Of a stretch of DNA of 34,958 bases, positions 25,778 to 33,760 are shown in pieces. The stretch is from Candidatus Reconcilbacillus cellulovorans (GTDB lineage Bacteria > Bacillota > Bacilli > Paenibacillales > Reconciliibacillaceae). A model generated the notes under the pieces. It was given only the letters and a program-made list of their open reading frames with translations, did not search any database and was not told where the DNA came from. The DNA lies in NCBI GenBank assembly GCA_002507565.1, contig MOXJ01000027.1, positions 1 to 34,958 on the forward strand. Reading direction: 5' to 3'. The translations under genes were made by a program, and so were the position numbers. The number at the start of each line of letters is the position of its first letter. Within the stretch, counting starts at the first letter, position 1.

Positions 25778-27749
25778 GCGGGTGTTCGTAAGCGGCGGCG
25801 CCGGTGTGATCGGTCGGCCGCTCGTCGAACGGCTGCGGCGATCGGGCGCTTGTCTGTTGGTCGGCGATTTGAGAAAACGCCCGGAGGACTGGCCGGAAGA
25901 CGTCGCCTACCGTGAGGGCGACTTGAACGAGATGACGATGCGGGAGTTCGAACAGTTCGCTCCGCAAGTCGTGTTCCATCTGGCTGCTGCATTCGAGCGG
26001 ACGGAGGAGACGGCGGCGTTCTGGGAGGAGAACGAGCGCCATAATGTCCGGCTGAGCGGCCACCTGTTGTCGCTGGCGTCGGGCGCGGCTTCGCTGGAGC
26101 GGATCGTGTTCGCTTCGAGTTATCTGGTCTACGACCCATCGCTGTATTTGTTCGAATCGCCGCCGACTGGAGCGCGGGCCCTGTCGGAAGCAGACCGAGT
26201 GTTGCCGCGCAATCTGTGCGGCGCGTCCAAGGCGTTCTGCGAAGCGCAGCTCAGGTTCTGGAGAGAACGATGGGCGAAGGCGGGACCAAAGCAGGGAGCC
26301 GGGCGGCCGACGGCGGTCAGCGCGCGCATTTTCCGCGTATACGGTTGCGGATCGCGTGACGTAGTGTCGCGGTGGATTCGCGCTGCGCTGCGCGGCGAAA
26401 CGCTGTCGGTCTACCGGAAGGAAGGGATGTTCGACTATATTTTTGCCGATGATGTGGCGGAAGGATTGATCCGCCTAGCCGAAAGCGGTGTGGAAGGGGA
26501 AGTGAATCTCGGTACGGGTTACGCCCGGCGCGTCGCCGATGTGCTCGACGTCCTGCGGGAAATGGTCCCTGGCGTCCGATGGGAAGAAGCGGATGTCGGA
26601 GGGCCTTATGAAGCTTCCTGCGCCGACATGAGGCTGTTCGAGCGGTGGACCGGCTGGCGGCCGAGCGTGTCGCTCGAGGAGGGGATGCGTCGCGTGGCGG
26701 AATATGAGCGCCGGTTTTTAGCGGGAAACGGACGGACTGCTTCTTGCGCCTATCCTTCGTCGGACAACTGGGCCGTCTTGGTGACGAGCGCTTCCCGCAA
26801 GATTCCGCTTGTCCGCTCGCTGCGCGCGGCGCTGCGGGAACTGTCCACAGAGGCAAAAGGCGGCGAGACGCTCCCCATAGGACGCGTGATTGCTGCGGAC
26901 TGCCACCCCGGTTGCCCAGCGCGGTTCGAGGCGGACGGTTTCTGGGCCATGCCGCGGCTTGAACGGCTGACGATCGACGAGTTCGAGGCGTACTGCCGGG
27001 AAAACGGCGTGCGCGCGGTCATTCCGACGCGCGACGGCGAACTTCCGTTTTTTGCAAAATATCGAAACCGGCTGGCGGCTGCCGGCATCGCGGTGATGGT
27101 ATCGCCGCCGGAAGCAGTCGCGCTTTGCCGCGACAAGCTGATGTTTTACGAACGGCTCGGCGACGAGTTTCCGATTATACCGACAGCGCTTTCAGCCGAA
27201 AAGGTCTCTGTGCCGGACGGGACGTTCGTCGTCAAGGAGCGGTTTGGAGCGGGGGGACGTCATGCGCGGATCGGCGTCACCCGCGAGGAAGCGGAGCGCG
27301 CCGCTTGCGGCATGGAGTCCCCGATTTTCCAACCTTGCGTGAAAGGCGTTGAGTACAGCGTCGACCTGTATGTAAATGCATCCGGCCGCGCCATCGGTGC
27401 TGTCGCCCGCATTCGCGAATACGTTGCCGACGGAGAAGCGCTCGTGACGCGTTCGGTCCGGCATGAACGGCTGGAAGCGTTGTGCCTTCGGTTGGCCGAG
27501 CGGATCGGCCTTTACGGCCACGCAGTCGTTCAGGCGATCGAGACGTCTGATGGTTCCTTGCATATTCTGGAATGCAACCCCAGATTCGGCGGCGCTTCGA
27601 CGCTTGCGGAAGCGTGCGGTCTTCGGTCGTTTCTGTGGTTTTTGACGGAGGCGTTCGTCGGCAAAGCGGTCGATCCGGATGTTTTCGTCCGGTCGGACAA
27701 GCAATGGAGACAGGTCAGGGTGGCGATCGATCGATGGGAGACGGTCTAG
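25752..27749 (+). CDS. Epimerase/dehydratase fused to an ATP-grasp ligase
   Basis: A 665-residue two-domain protein. Residues 1-325 are an extended SDR (NAD-dependent epimerase/dehydratase) with GGAGVIG (15-21), FASSYLVYD (120-128) and the downstream GMFDYIFADDVAEGLI. The usual YxxxK catalytic pair reads CGASK (Cys156, Lys160), so the tyrosine is missing. Residues about 340-665 are an ATP-grasp module (AVLVTSASRK at the start; VVKERFGAGGRH with Lys495; GVEYSVDLYV with Glu534; ILECNPRFGGAS with Glu607 and Asn609). Such domains usually join an acid to an amine using ATP. The substrate is unknown; a nonulosonic-acid or N-acyl sugar modification is plausible. The GTG at 25752 lies in the GNAT gene, and the stop overlaps the HAD gene. 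Confidence 0.88.
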   Translation: MSEAFWNGKRVFVSGGAGVIGRPLVERLRRSGACLLVGDLRKRPEDWPEDVAYREGDLNEMTMREFEQFAPQVVFHLAAAFERTEETAAFWEENERHNVRLSGHLLSLASGAASLERIVFASSYLVYDPSLYLFESPPTGARALSEADRVLPRNLCGASKAFCEAQLRFWRERWAKAGPKQGAGRPTAVSARIFRVYGCGSRDVVSRWIRAALRGETLSVYRKEGMFDYIFADDVAEGLIRLAESGVEGEVNLGTGYARRVADVLDVLREMVPGVRWEEADVGGPYEASCADMRLFERWTGWRPSVSLEEGMRRVAEYERRFLAGNGRTASCAYPSSDNWAVLVTSASRKIPLVRSLRAALRELSTEAKGGETLPIGRVIAADCHPGCPARFEADGFWAMPRLERLTIDEFEAYCRENGVRAVIPTRDGELPFFAKYRNRLAAAGIAVMVSPPEAVALCRDKLMFYERLGDEFPIIPTALSAEKVSVPDGTFVVKERFGAGGRHARIGVTREEAERAACGMESPIFQPCVKGVEYSVDLYVNASGRAIGAVARIREYVADGEALVTRSVRHERLEALCLRLAERIGLYGHAVVQAIETSDGSLHILECNPRFGGASTLAEACGLRSFLWFLTEAFVGKAVDPDVFVRSDKQWRQVRVAIDRWETV

Positions 27750-28492
27750 ACGCGCTCGCCGGTCTGCCGGTCGTCGTGTTCGATCTGGACGATACGCTGT
27801 ATGACGAAATGTCGTACGTCCGCGGCGGGTTTCGCGCGGTGGCCGGTTATTGGGCCGGCGTGACGGGCGGCGACGCAGGGCGGATGTACGCAAGATTGTT
27901 GCGTATTCTCGAAGAGGAAGGGCGCGGCCGCGTGCTCGACAAATTTCTAGAAGAAATGGGTAGATATTCACGGAAAAATGTACGGTTATCCGTTGGCCTT
28001 TACCGCAACCATACGCCAGACATCCGACTTTATCCCGACGCGGCCGCGGCGCTCGATCGGCTGCCTGCTCGCGCGATTTATGTGGTAACCGACGGGCACA
28101 AGTACGTGCAGTGGACAAAAATCCGGGCGCTCGGGCTCGACCGGCATCCGCGCGTTCGCCGCTGTTTTTTGACGAACCGGTACGGCATCCGCCGGCAAAA
28201 GCCGGATCCTTACTGTTTTCTTCGGATATGTCAGCAAGAGCGGACTGTTCCGGAGCAAGTGGTTCATGTCGGGGACAATCCGCACAAAGATTTCGTCGGT
28301 CTGAAGCCGCTCGGCTTCCGGACTGTGCGCCTGTTGCGCGGCGCATACGCCGGCATTCGCGTTGCGGAGGCGTATGACGCGGATGTTTCGATCCGAACGC
28401 TGGACGAGTTGGACGGCGTACTAGCGGACTGGTTTGGCGGGCGTTCGCCGGCAGGCGTTCGACGCGTCGGGAAAGGAGTGAATCCAGATTGA
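27734..28492 (+). CDS. HAD-superfamily hydrolase (probable sugar phosphatase)
   Basis: A 252-residue haloacid dehalogenase-type phosphatase. Motif I is VVFDLDDTLYDE (nucleophile Asp17, acid/base Asp19). Motif II is YVVTDGH. Motif III is KPDPYCF and motif IV is VGDNPHKDFVG. The cap sits between motifs I and II. The substrate is not shown. Between the ATP-grasp fusion and pseI, a phospho-sugar or phospho-nonulosonate is likely. The ATG at 27734 follows AGGGTGG and overlaps the previous stop by 16 bases. The end overlaps pseI by 4 bases. Confidence 0.9.
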   Translation: MGDGLDALAGLPVVVFDLDDTLYDEMSYVRGGFRAVAGYWAGVTGGDAGRMYARLLRILEEEGRGRVLDKFLEEMGRYSRKNVRLSVGLYRNHTPDIRLYPDAAAALDRLPARAIYVVTDGHKYVQWTKIRALGLDRHPRVRRCFLTNRYGIRRQKPDPYCFLRICQQERTVPEQVVHVGDNPHKDFVGLKPLGFRTVRLLRGAYAGIRVAEAYDADVSIRTLDELDGVLADWFGGRSPAGVRRVGKGVNPD

Positions 28493-29571
28493 GCATGGTG
28501 ATCGCAGGACGGCCGGTCGGCCGCGACCATAAGCCGTTCGTCATCGCCGAACTGTCGGCAAACCACAACGGCTCGCTCGAACGCGCGCTTCATCTCGTCG
28601 AGGCGGCGGCGAAGGCCGGTGCGGATGCCGTGAAGGTTCAAACCTATACAGCAGACACAATGACGTTGGACATAGCGGAGGGCGAATTTTTTATCGACGA
28701 CCCGAAGAGCCCTTGGCGCGGACGTTCGCTGTACGAATTGTACCGTGCAGCGCACACGCCATGGGAATGGCATGCTGCGATCATGGAAAAATGCCGGGAG
28801 ATGGGCGTCGCTTTTTTCAGCACGCCGTTCGACGAAACCGCCGTCGATTTCCTGGAGTCACTCGGCGTACCCTGTTACAAGATCGCATCGTTCGAGGCGA
28901 CGGATCTGCCGCTGATCCGCAAGGCGGCTTCGACCGGCAAGCCGCTCATTCTGTCGACCGGTATGGCGACGGCGGCAGAAATCGATGAGGCGGTGCGGAC
29001 GGCGCGCGAGGCAGGTTGCTGCGAATTGGCGGTGCTGAAATGTACGAGTACATACCCGGCGCCGGCGGAACAGTCCGATCTTCGGACGATTCCGCATATG
29101 CGTGAATGGCTCGGTTGTGAAGTCGGTCTGTCCGACCATACGCCGGGTATCGGGGTAAGCGTCGCCGCAGTGGCGCTTGGCGCAGCGCTGATCGAGAAAC
29201 ATCTAACGCTGTCAAGAGCCGATGGCGGCGTCGATGCGGCGTTTTCTCTGGAACCGGACGAATTCGCTCTACTTGTTCGGGAAACGGAGCGGGCATGGCG
29301 AGCGCTCGGCCGCGTGCGCTACGGCCCGGTCGAGTCTGAGGCGGGGTCGCTCCGGCATCGCCGGTCGCTGTACGCCGTGCGCGACATTCAGGCGGGTGAG
29401 ACGCTGACGCGCGAAAACGTCCGGGCGATCCGGCCGGCAGGAGGGCTGTCCCCGAAATATTGGAACGTCGTTGCCGGCAAGCGGGCGAGGCGCGATATCG
29501 CAAGGGGCACGCCGATCAGCTGGGAGCTTCTCATGGACGCCGGAGACGGGGAGGGATCCGGCCGTGGCTGA
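28489..29571 (+). CDS. pseI: Pseudaminic acid synthase (NeuB family)
   Basis: Condenses a 2,4-diacetamido-2,4,6-trideoxy-hexose with phosphoenolpyruvate to give pseudaminic acid. The 360-residue protein has an N-terminal TIM barrel with VIAELSANHNGSLERAL, ADAVKVQTYTADTMTLD, LKCTSTYPAP and GLSDHTPGIG. The segment IEKHLTLSRADGGVDAAFSL, with EPDEF following, is characteristic of PseI rather than of NeuB. The C-terminal SAF antifreeze-like domain starts near residue 285 (SLYAVRDIQAGETLTRENVR). The start is TTG at 28489, ten bases after AAGGAG. An ATG at 28495 is canonical but farther from the site. It overlaps the HAD stop. Confidence 0.93.
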   Translation: MSMVIAGRPVGRDHKPFVIAELSANHNGSLERALHLVEAAAKAGADAVKVQTYTADTMTLDIAEGEFFIDDPKSPWRGRSLYELYRAAHTPWEWHAAIMEKCREMGVAFFSTPFDETAVDFLESLGVPCYKIASFEATDLPLIRKAASTGKPLILSTGMATAAEIDEAVRTAREAGCCELAVLKCTSTYPAPAEQSDLRTIPHMREWLGCEVGLSDHTPGIGVSVAAVALGAALIEKHLTLSRADGGVDAAFSLEPDEFALLVRETERAWRALGRVRYGPVESEAGSLRHRRSLYAVRDIQAGETLTRENVRAIRPAGGLSPKYWNVVAGKRARRDIARGTPISWELLMDAGDGEGSGRG

Positions 29572-30763
29572 GCTGGCGCTGTACGGGGGCCGTGCCGTGC
29601 GCGACGACTGGCTGCCGTATTCACGGCAGTGGATCGAGGAAGACGACATCAGCCGTGTCGTAGAAGTCTTGCGCGGTCCTTGGATTACCCAGGGACCTTG
29701 GATTGAAGCGTTCGAGCGGGCGATCGCGGAGCGGGTCGGCGCGAAATACGCCGTTGCATTCGCCAACGGTACGGCCGCTCTTCACGCGGCGATGTTCGCA
29801 GCCGGAGTCGGGCCGGGCGACGAGGTCGTGACGACGCCGATCACGTTCGTCGCCAGCGCCAATTGCGCGGCATACGTCGGAGCGCGTCCGGTGTTTGCCG
29901 ACATCGATCCGACGACGTACAATCTCGATCCGGAAAAGGTCGAGAAGGCGATGTCGCCGCGCACGCGGGCGATCGTCGCTGTCGATTTCGCCGGCCAGCC
30001 GGCCGACCTCGACGCGCTGGCCGACATTGCACGCCGGCATGGCGCCGTGTTGATCGAGGATGCCGCCCACGCGTTCGGCGCGTTGTACAAGGGAAAACCA
30101 GTCGGTTCGATCGCCGACATGACGATGTTCAGTTTCCATCCAGTCAAAGCGGTGACGACCGGCGAGGGCGGCATCGTCGTCACAAACCGCGACGATTATG
30201 CCGACAAGCTGCGGCGGTTCCGCACGCACGGCATCGTGCGCAACGGGACAGAACGGGACGAAGGTCCTTGGTATTACGAAATGGTCGACCTCGGTTACAA
30301 TTATCGGTTGACCGACATTCAAGCGGCGCTCGGGCTATCGCAGCTCGGCAAGCTGGACCGTTTCCTGTCGCTTCGGCGGAAGTATGCCGAAGTTTATACG
30401 CGGGCGTTTGCGGAGATGGACGAGGTGATCGTACCCGCCGTGGCGCCGTACGCCGAATCCGCGTGGCACCTGTATGTACTGCAATTTCGGCCGGAACGGC
30501 TTGAAGGAACGCGTCGGCTCTGGTTTGAGGCGTTGCGCGCGGAAAATATCGGCGTTCATGTCCACTATATTCCTGTCCACCTTCATCCCTACTACCGCAG
30601 AACATTCGGCTACGAACCGGGACTTTGTCCCGTCGCCGAAGCCTGGTACGAACGGGTCGTGACATTACCGCTTTTTCCGAAGATGACGGAAGAAGACGCG
30701 GCTTCCGTCGTCGAGGCGGTGCACAAGGTTGTCCGCCATTTCCGCCGCGGCTGGCGGTTGTGA
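29564..30763 (+). CDS. pseC: PLP-dependent aminotransferase PseC
   Basis: Second step of pseudaminic acid synthesis: transfers an amino group to C4 of the PseB product. The 399-residue DegT/DnrJ/EryC1 protein has AFANGTAALHAAMFAAGVGP (65-84), TPITFVASANCAAYVGARPV, FADIDPTTYNLDPE, LIEDAAHAFGA and the PLP-binding Lys195 in FSFHPVKAVTTGEGG. The segment LGYNYRLTDIQAALGLSQL is typical too. The C-terminal HYIPVHLHPYYRRTFGY is typical of this family. The GTG at 29564 is 6 bases after GGGGAGGGAT and overlaps the pseI stop by 8 bases. It is the last gene of the operon; no terminator is visible after it. Confidence 0.94.
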   Translation: MAELALYGGRAVRDDWLPYSRQWIEEDDISRVVEVLRGPWITQGPWIEAFERAIAERVGAKYAVAFANGTAALHAAMFAAGVGPGDEVVTTPITFVASANCAAYVGARPVFADIDPTTYNLDPEKVEKAMSPRTRAIVAVDFAGQPADLDALADIARRHGAVLIEDAAHAFGALYKGKPVGSIADMTMFSFHPVKAVTTGEGGIVVTNRDDYADKLRRFRTHGIVRNGTERDEGPWYYEMVDLGYNYRLTDIQAALGLSQLGKLDRFLSLRRKYAEVYTRAFAEMDEVIVPAVAPYAESAWHLYVLQFRPERLEGTRRLWFEALRAENIGVHVHYIPVHLHPYYRRTFGYEPGLCPVAEAWYERVVTLPLFPKMTEEDAASVVEAVHKVVRHFRRGWRL

Positions 30764-30773
30764 ACAAATCGGC

Positions 30774-30803
30774 TGTGGATATTGGGGATAAAGTTGTGGA
30801 TAC
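30774..30803 (+). other. Cluster of DnaA-box-like nonamers in the convergent intergenic gap
   Basis: Three nonamers, each 8 of 9 to TGTGGATAA, lie within 30 bases: TGTGGATAT (30774-30782), TGGGGATAA (30783-30791) and TGTGGATAC (30795-30803). Weaker matches flank them (TGTGAACAA at the pseC end and TGTGGACGA near 30827). The gap separates two convergent genes and shows no hairpin terminator. This could be a DnaA-binding cluster or chance. Confidence 0.35.
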
Positions 30804-30837
30804 CAGGATGTATCGCGATTCGCGCCTGTGGACGAAC

Positions 30838-31998
30838 TTACGGGCAAAAGATGCGGACCGGCAAGTTCCACTGCTCGAACGCCAGGGCGATGGTCGCCGC
30901 AATGTCGTCGGCGTAGCTGAACGACGCGACGGCGAAATCGCGAAAACCGCGTCGGGCCGCTTCTTCCAGCGGCACGACTTCGACGCCGTGAAACATCTTA
31001 CCGTGCAGGCGGGCGTCGCTGTCGACGAACACGCCGGTCTCGACGCCGTTATGGGCAAGCAGGCGATATAGGTCGTCCGCGAATTCACCCGTGCCGTAGA
31101 CGGCGACGCGACGGACGCGATTGTGGCGCAACTGCCGCACAACGGAGCGCTTCGCTTCTTCGGTCAACGCCTTTTTCGCATTGGCGGCGGAAGCGTGAAG
31201 CGAGGCGATCGCCAGCAGCGCGCCAAGGCCGAACGTCCCTTTCGCCAGATCTTCGCGCAACCGACGATTTCGGACAAGCGTGTCGTACAACCGGTGCAGG
31301 TCTGTCTGCCCGACGACGGTGTTGCTGTAGGCGCCGGTTTTCAGGTAGCGATGATGGTAGTAGGCGAGCTCTTCGTCGAGGTAGTAGATATCGAAACGTT
31401 CGAGAATACGAAGATAAAATTCCCAGTCGCCGAGAACCGGCAGCGATTCGTCATAATATCCGACAGCGTCGTGAACCGAGCGGCGGTACAGGAACGAAAT
31501 CGGCGGAACCGGATTGGAAACGGCCATTTCCGCCAAACCGACGGTTTTGATGTCGGGCCTGTACGGCTCGCGGTGAAGCGTCACAATAACATCACCGCGG
31601 ATCTCTTCCAGTACCTTGACAGCCCGGACGGCGACGCCGGCGAATCGACTGCCGAACGGGCTGTCGAGAAACTGAATCGTTTTTTCAAGAAACTGCGGAT
31701 GCAGCGAATCGTCGTCGTCGTGGATGAGAAGATAGTCGCTCGTGACGGCGCGAATGCCTCGGTTGGACGCCGCCTCCATGCCGAGCGACCGATCGTGGTG
31801 GACGACGACGATGCGGTCGTCGGCTGATGTCGCGCGTTCGCGGACGAGCCGTTCGACGGGCTCGGGATCGCCGCCGTCGTTGACGACGACGAGTATCCAG
31901 TCTCGGTAGGTCTGGGAGCAGACGCTGTCGAGCGCCCGCGCGAGCAACAGCGGTCTGTTCTTGGTTCGCATGACGACGGCGACTTTCGAGGATGGCAT
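30838..31998 (-). CDS. Family 2 glycosyltransferase with C-terminal Rossmann-like domain
   Basis: A 386-residue protein encoded against its neighbours. Residues 5-215 are a GT2 catalytic domain (VAVVMRTKNRP, LVVVNDGGDPE, SNRGIRAVTSDYLLIHDDDD with Asp94-97, and GDWEFYLRILER). A helical bridge spans about 225-290. Residues 295-386 form a separate nucleotide-binding-like domain (VAVYGTGEFADDLYRLL, then VFVDSDARLHGK). A close relative of this domain ends the methyltransferase at 32652-33737. The start is ATG at 31998 on the minus strand, eight bases after AGGAGGG. The frame extends farther upstream, but that part overlaps cysC and lacks similarity. It converges with pseC and diverges from cysC. 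Confidence 0.9.
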   Translation of the reverse strand: MPSSKVAVVMRTKNRPLLLARALDSVCSQTYRDWILVVVNDGGDPEPVERLVRERATSADDRIVVVHHDRSLGMEAASNRGIRAVTSDYLLIHDDDDSLHPQFLEKTIQFLDSPFGSRFAGVAVRAVKVLEEIRGDVIVTLHREPYRPDIKTVGLAEMAVSNPVPPISFLYRRSVHDAVGYYDESLPVLGDWEFYLRILERFDIYYLDEELAYYHHRYLKTGAYSNTVVGQTDLHRLYDTLVRNRRLREDLAKGTFGLGALLAIASLHASAANAKKALTEEAKRSVVRQLRHNRVRRVAVYGTGEFADDLYRLLAHNGVETGVFVDSDARLHGKMFHGVEVVPLEEAARRGFRDFAVASFSYADDIAATIALAFEQWNLPVRIFCP

Positions 31999-32052
31999 GT
32001 CGGGAACCCTCCTGATGAATAAGACTTGAAACCGGACGAAAAGGTGATGCAT

Positions 32053-32655
32053 ATGGAAAAAGGGCCTGTGTTTTGGCAAGACAGTCCGATCGGCCGGCGC
32101 GATCGCGCGGAGATGAACGGTCATCGTTCCTTTGTCATTTGGCTAACCGGCCTGTCCGGCGCCGGCAAATCGACGGTGGCGCATGAGCTGGAACGTCAAT
32201 TTTTTTATCGGCGCATCCGATCATATGTATTAGACGGCGACAATTTAAGGCATGGGCTGAACCGCGATCTCGGGTTCAGCCGGGAAGACCGCAGCGAGAA
32301 CGTCCGGCGCGTCGCCGAGGTGGCGAAGCTGTTCGTCGAAGCAGGGATCGTTGCGATCGTCGCGCTTATTTCGCCGTATCGCGAGGATCGGGAGCGGGCG
32401 AAGGCGTTGTTTGCGTCCGATGAATTTCTTGAAGTATATGTCAAATGCCCGCTTGACGTTTGTGAGCGGCGCGATCCGAAAGGACTGTATCGCAAGGCGC
32501 GCGAACAGGCGCTGGGGGAATTTACCGGAGTTTCTGCGCCGTATGAGGAACCTGTCTCGCCGGATGTAATCGTGGAGACGGACCGGATGACGCCTGAAGA
32601 GGCGGCTGCACATATTCTCATTCATTTGCAGAAAAAAAGGTGGACTCCTTCATGA
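32053..32655 (+). CDS. cysC: Adenylylsulfate (APS) kinase
   Basis: Phosphorylates APS to PAPS, the donor for sulfation and sulfate reduction. The 200-residue protein has a P-loop WLTGLSGAGKSTVAHELE (about 30-47), the substrate segment VLDGDNLRHGLNRDLGFSRED (about 59-79) and NVRRVAEVAKLFVEAG. The lid region ISPYREDRERAKALF and the motif DPKGLYRKAR are typical. The ATG at 32053 is about five bases after AAAAGGTGA. Other in-frame starts at 32026 and 32047 lack good spacing. No ATP sulfurylase or sulfotransferase lies in the window. Within this sugar cluster it may support glycan sulfation. Confidence 0.92.
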   Translation: MEKGPVFWQDSPIGRRDRAEMNGHRSFVIWLTGLSGAGKSTVAHELERQFFYRRIRSYVLDGDNLRHGLNRDLGFSREDRSENVRRVAEVAKLFVEAGIVAIVALISPYREDRERAKALFASDEFLEVYVKCPLDVCERRDPKGLYRKAREQALGEFTGVSAPYEEPVSPDVIVETDRMTPEEAAAHILIHLQKKRWTPS

Positions 32656-33737
32656 ACTTTAAGGAAAAATTCACGCAAAACTTACCGAAATTCGAAGCTG
32701 ACGCGCTAAATCCGATTTTGCCTTACACACCTTGGGCGGGGCACCGGCTGTTTGCGTATGATCTTGTTCAAACGCTCCGACCGAACCGTGTCGTCGAGTT
32801 GGGTACTCATTATGGGTGTTCGTTCTTTGCTTTTGTCCAAGCGGCCAAAGATGCCGGGCTCGGGACTGAACTGATCGCTGTCGACACATGGTGGGGAGAT
32901 GAGCAAGCCGGTTTTTACGGAGAAGATGTATTTGAACGGGTGCAAAAGACAGTTGAAACCTATTACGCGCGACAGAACATCCGATTGATGAGGTGCTGGT
33001 TTCATGAGGCGCTGACTCATTTCGAGGATGGAAGTATCGACATTTTACATATAGACGGATGTCATCACTATGAAAACGTCCGTGAAGACTTTGAAAGCTG
33101 GCTGCCGAAAGTGCATCCGGAAGGCGTGGTGTTGATGCATGATATCGCTCCTCGGACCGGGTACGGTTCGGCGAAGTTCTGGAGAGAAATTCGCGATAAA
33201 TTTGGTGGTTACATCGAGTTTTTGAACGACTGGGGCTTGGGCGTGCTGTTTTTGCATCCGCGTTCGGCAGATAGATGGAAATCGTTCTTTGATTTTAACC
33301 GTTATTCCGAGTCTCTATATGCATTAATGGATAAATATAAATTAGAATTAATTGATAAATGGTATGAAACAGTAAATTTGAGAAAGAGAATTGACGAACT
33401 CAAGAACAATTCCAAGGAACAATCAATATTGCGCCAGTTGCTTTGGAACGATATTTGCGATCATGTCGCACTATGTGGTACAGGTTCGTTTGCTCGGCGG
33501 CTTTACGAAGTGTTGAAGCAAGGGGGGGTTCGGGTAGAGGTGTTTGTCGACCGCGACGAACAGTTGTGGGGGAAGAAGTTGTTTGATATCGAAATCGTAT
33601 CGATCGAAGAAGCAATCCGCCGCGGCATTCGTTTTTACGTTGTAGGTTCCGTTTCGTTTGCGGAAGAAGTAGCCGATCGCGTCAAGTCGGCGTTGATTAA
33701 AAACGGAATAGATAATTGGAGAATTTTTGTCTTTTAA
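32652..33737 (+). CDS. Class I SAM methyltransferase with C-terminal Rossmann-like domain
   Basis: A 361-residue protein. Residues 20-200 form a methyltransferase of the Methyltransf_24 type (VVELGTHYGCSFFAFVQAA, LIAVDTWWGDE, ILHIDGCHHYENVREDFESW, VLMHDIAPRTGYG). Such enzymes often modify sugars. A charged helical linker (about 225-262) is coded by strikingly A/T-rich DNA. Residues 270-361 are a second domain (VALCGTGSFARRLYEVL, then VFVDRDEQLWGKKLFDIEIV) closely related to the end of the glycosyltransferase on the other strand. The ATG at 32652 follows AAAAAGGTGG and overlaps the cysC stop (ATGA). A GTG at 32640 is an alternative start. Confidence 0.9.
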   Translation: MNFKEKFTQNLPKFEADALNPILPYTPWAGHRLFAYDLVQTLRPNRVVELGTHYGCSFFAFVQAAKDAGLGTELIAVDTWWGDEQAGFYGEDVFERVQKTVETYYARQNIRLMRCWFHEALTHFEDGSIDILHIDGCHHYENVREDFESWLPKVHPEGVVLMHDIAPRTGYGSAKFWREIRDKFGGYIEFLNDWGLGVLFLHPRSADRWKSFFDFNRYSESLYALMDKYKLELIDKWYETVNLRKRIDELKNNSKEQSILRQLLWNDICDHVALCGTGSFARRLYEVLKQGGVRVEVFVDRDEQLWGKKLFDIEIVSIEEAIRRGIRFYVVGSVSFAEEVADRVKSALIKNGIDNWRIFVF

Positions 33738-33760
33738 TAAAATAAAAAAGGAGTCATATC

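Noticed and set aside
31123-31827. Plus-strand open frame of 234 codons opposite the minus-strand glycosyltransferase
   Set aside because: The minus strand encodes a clear GT2 with a good start. The plus-strand frame has no motif and reads as its antisense shadow.
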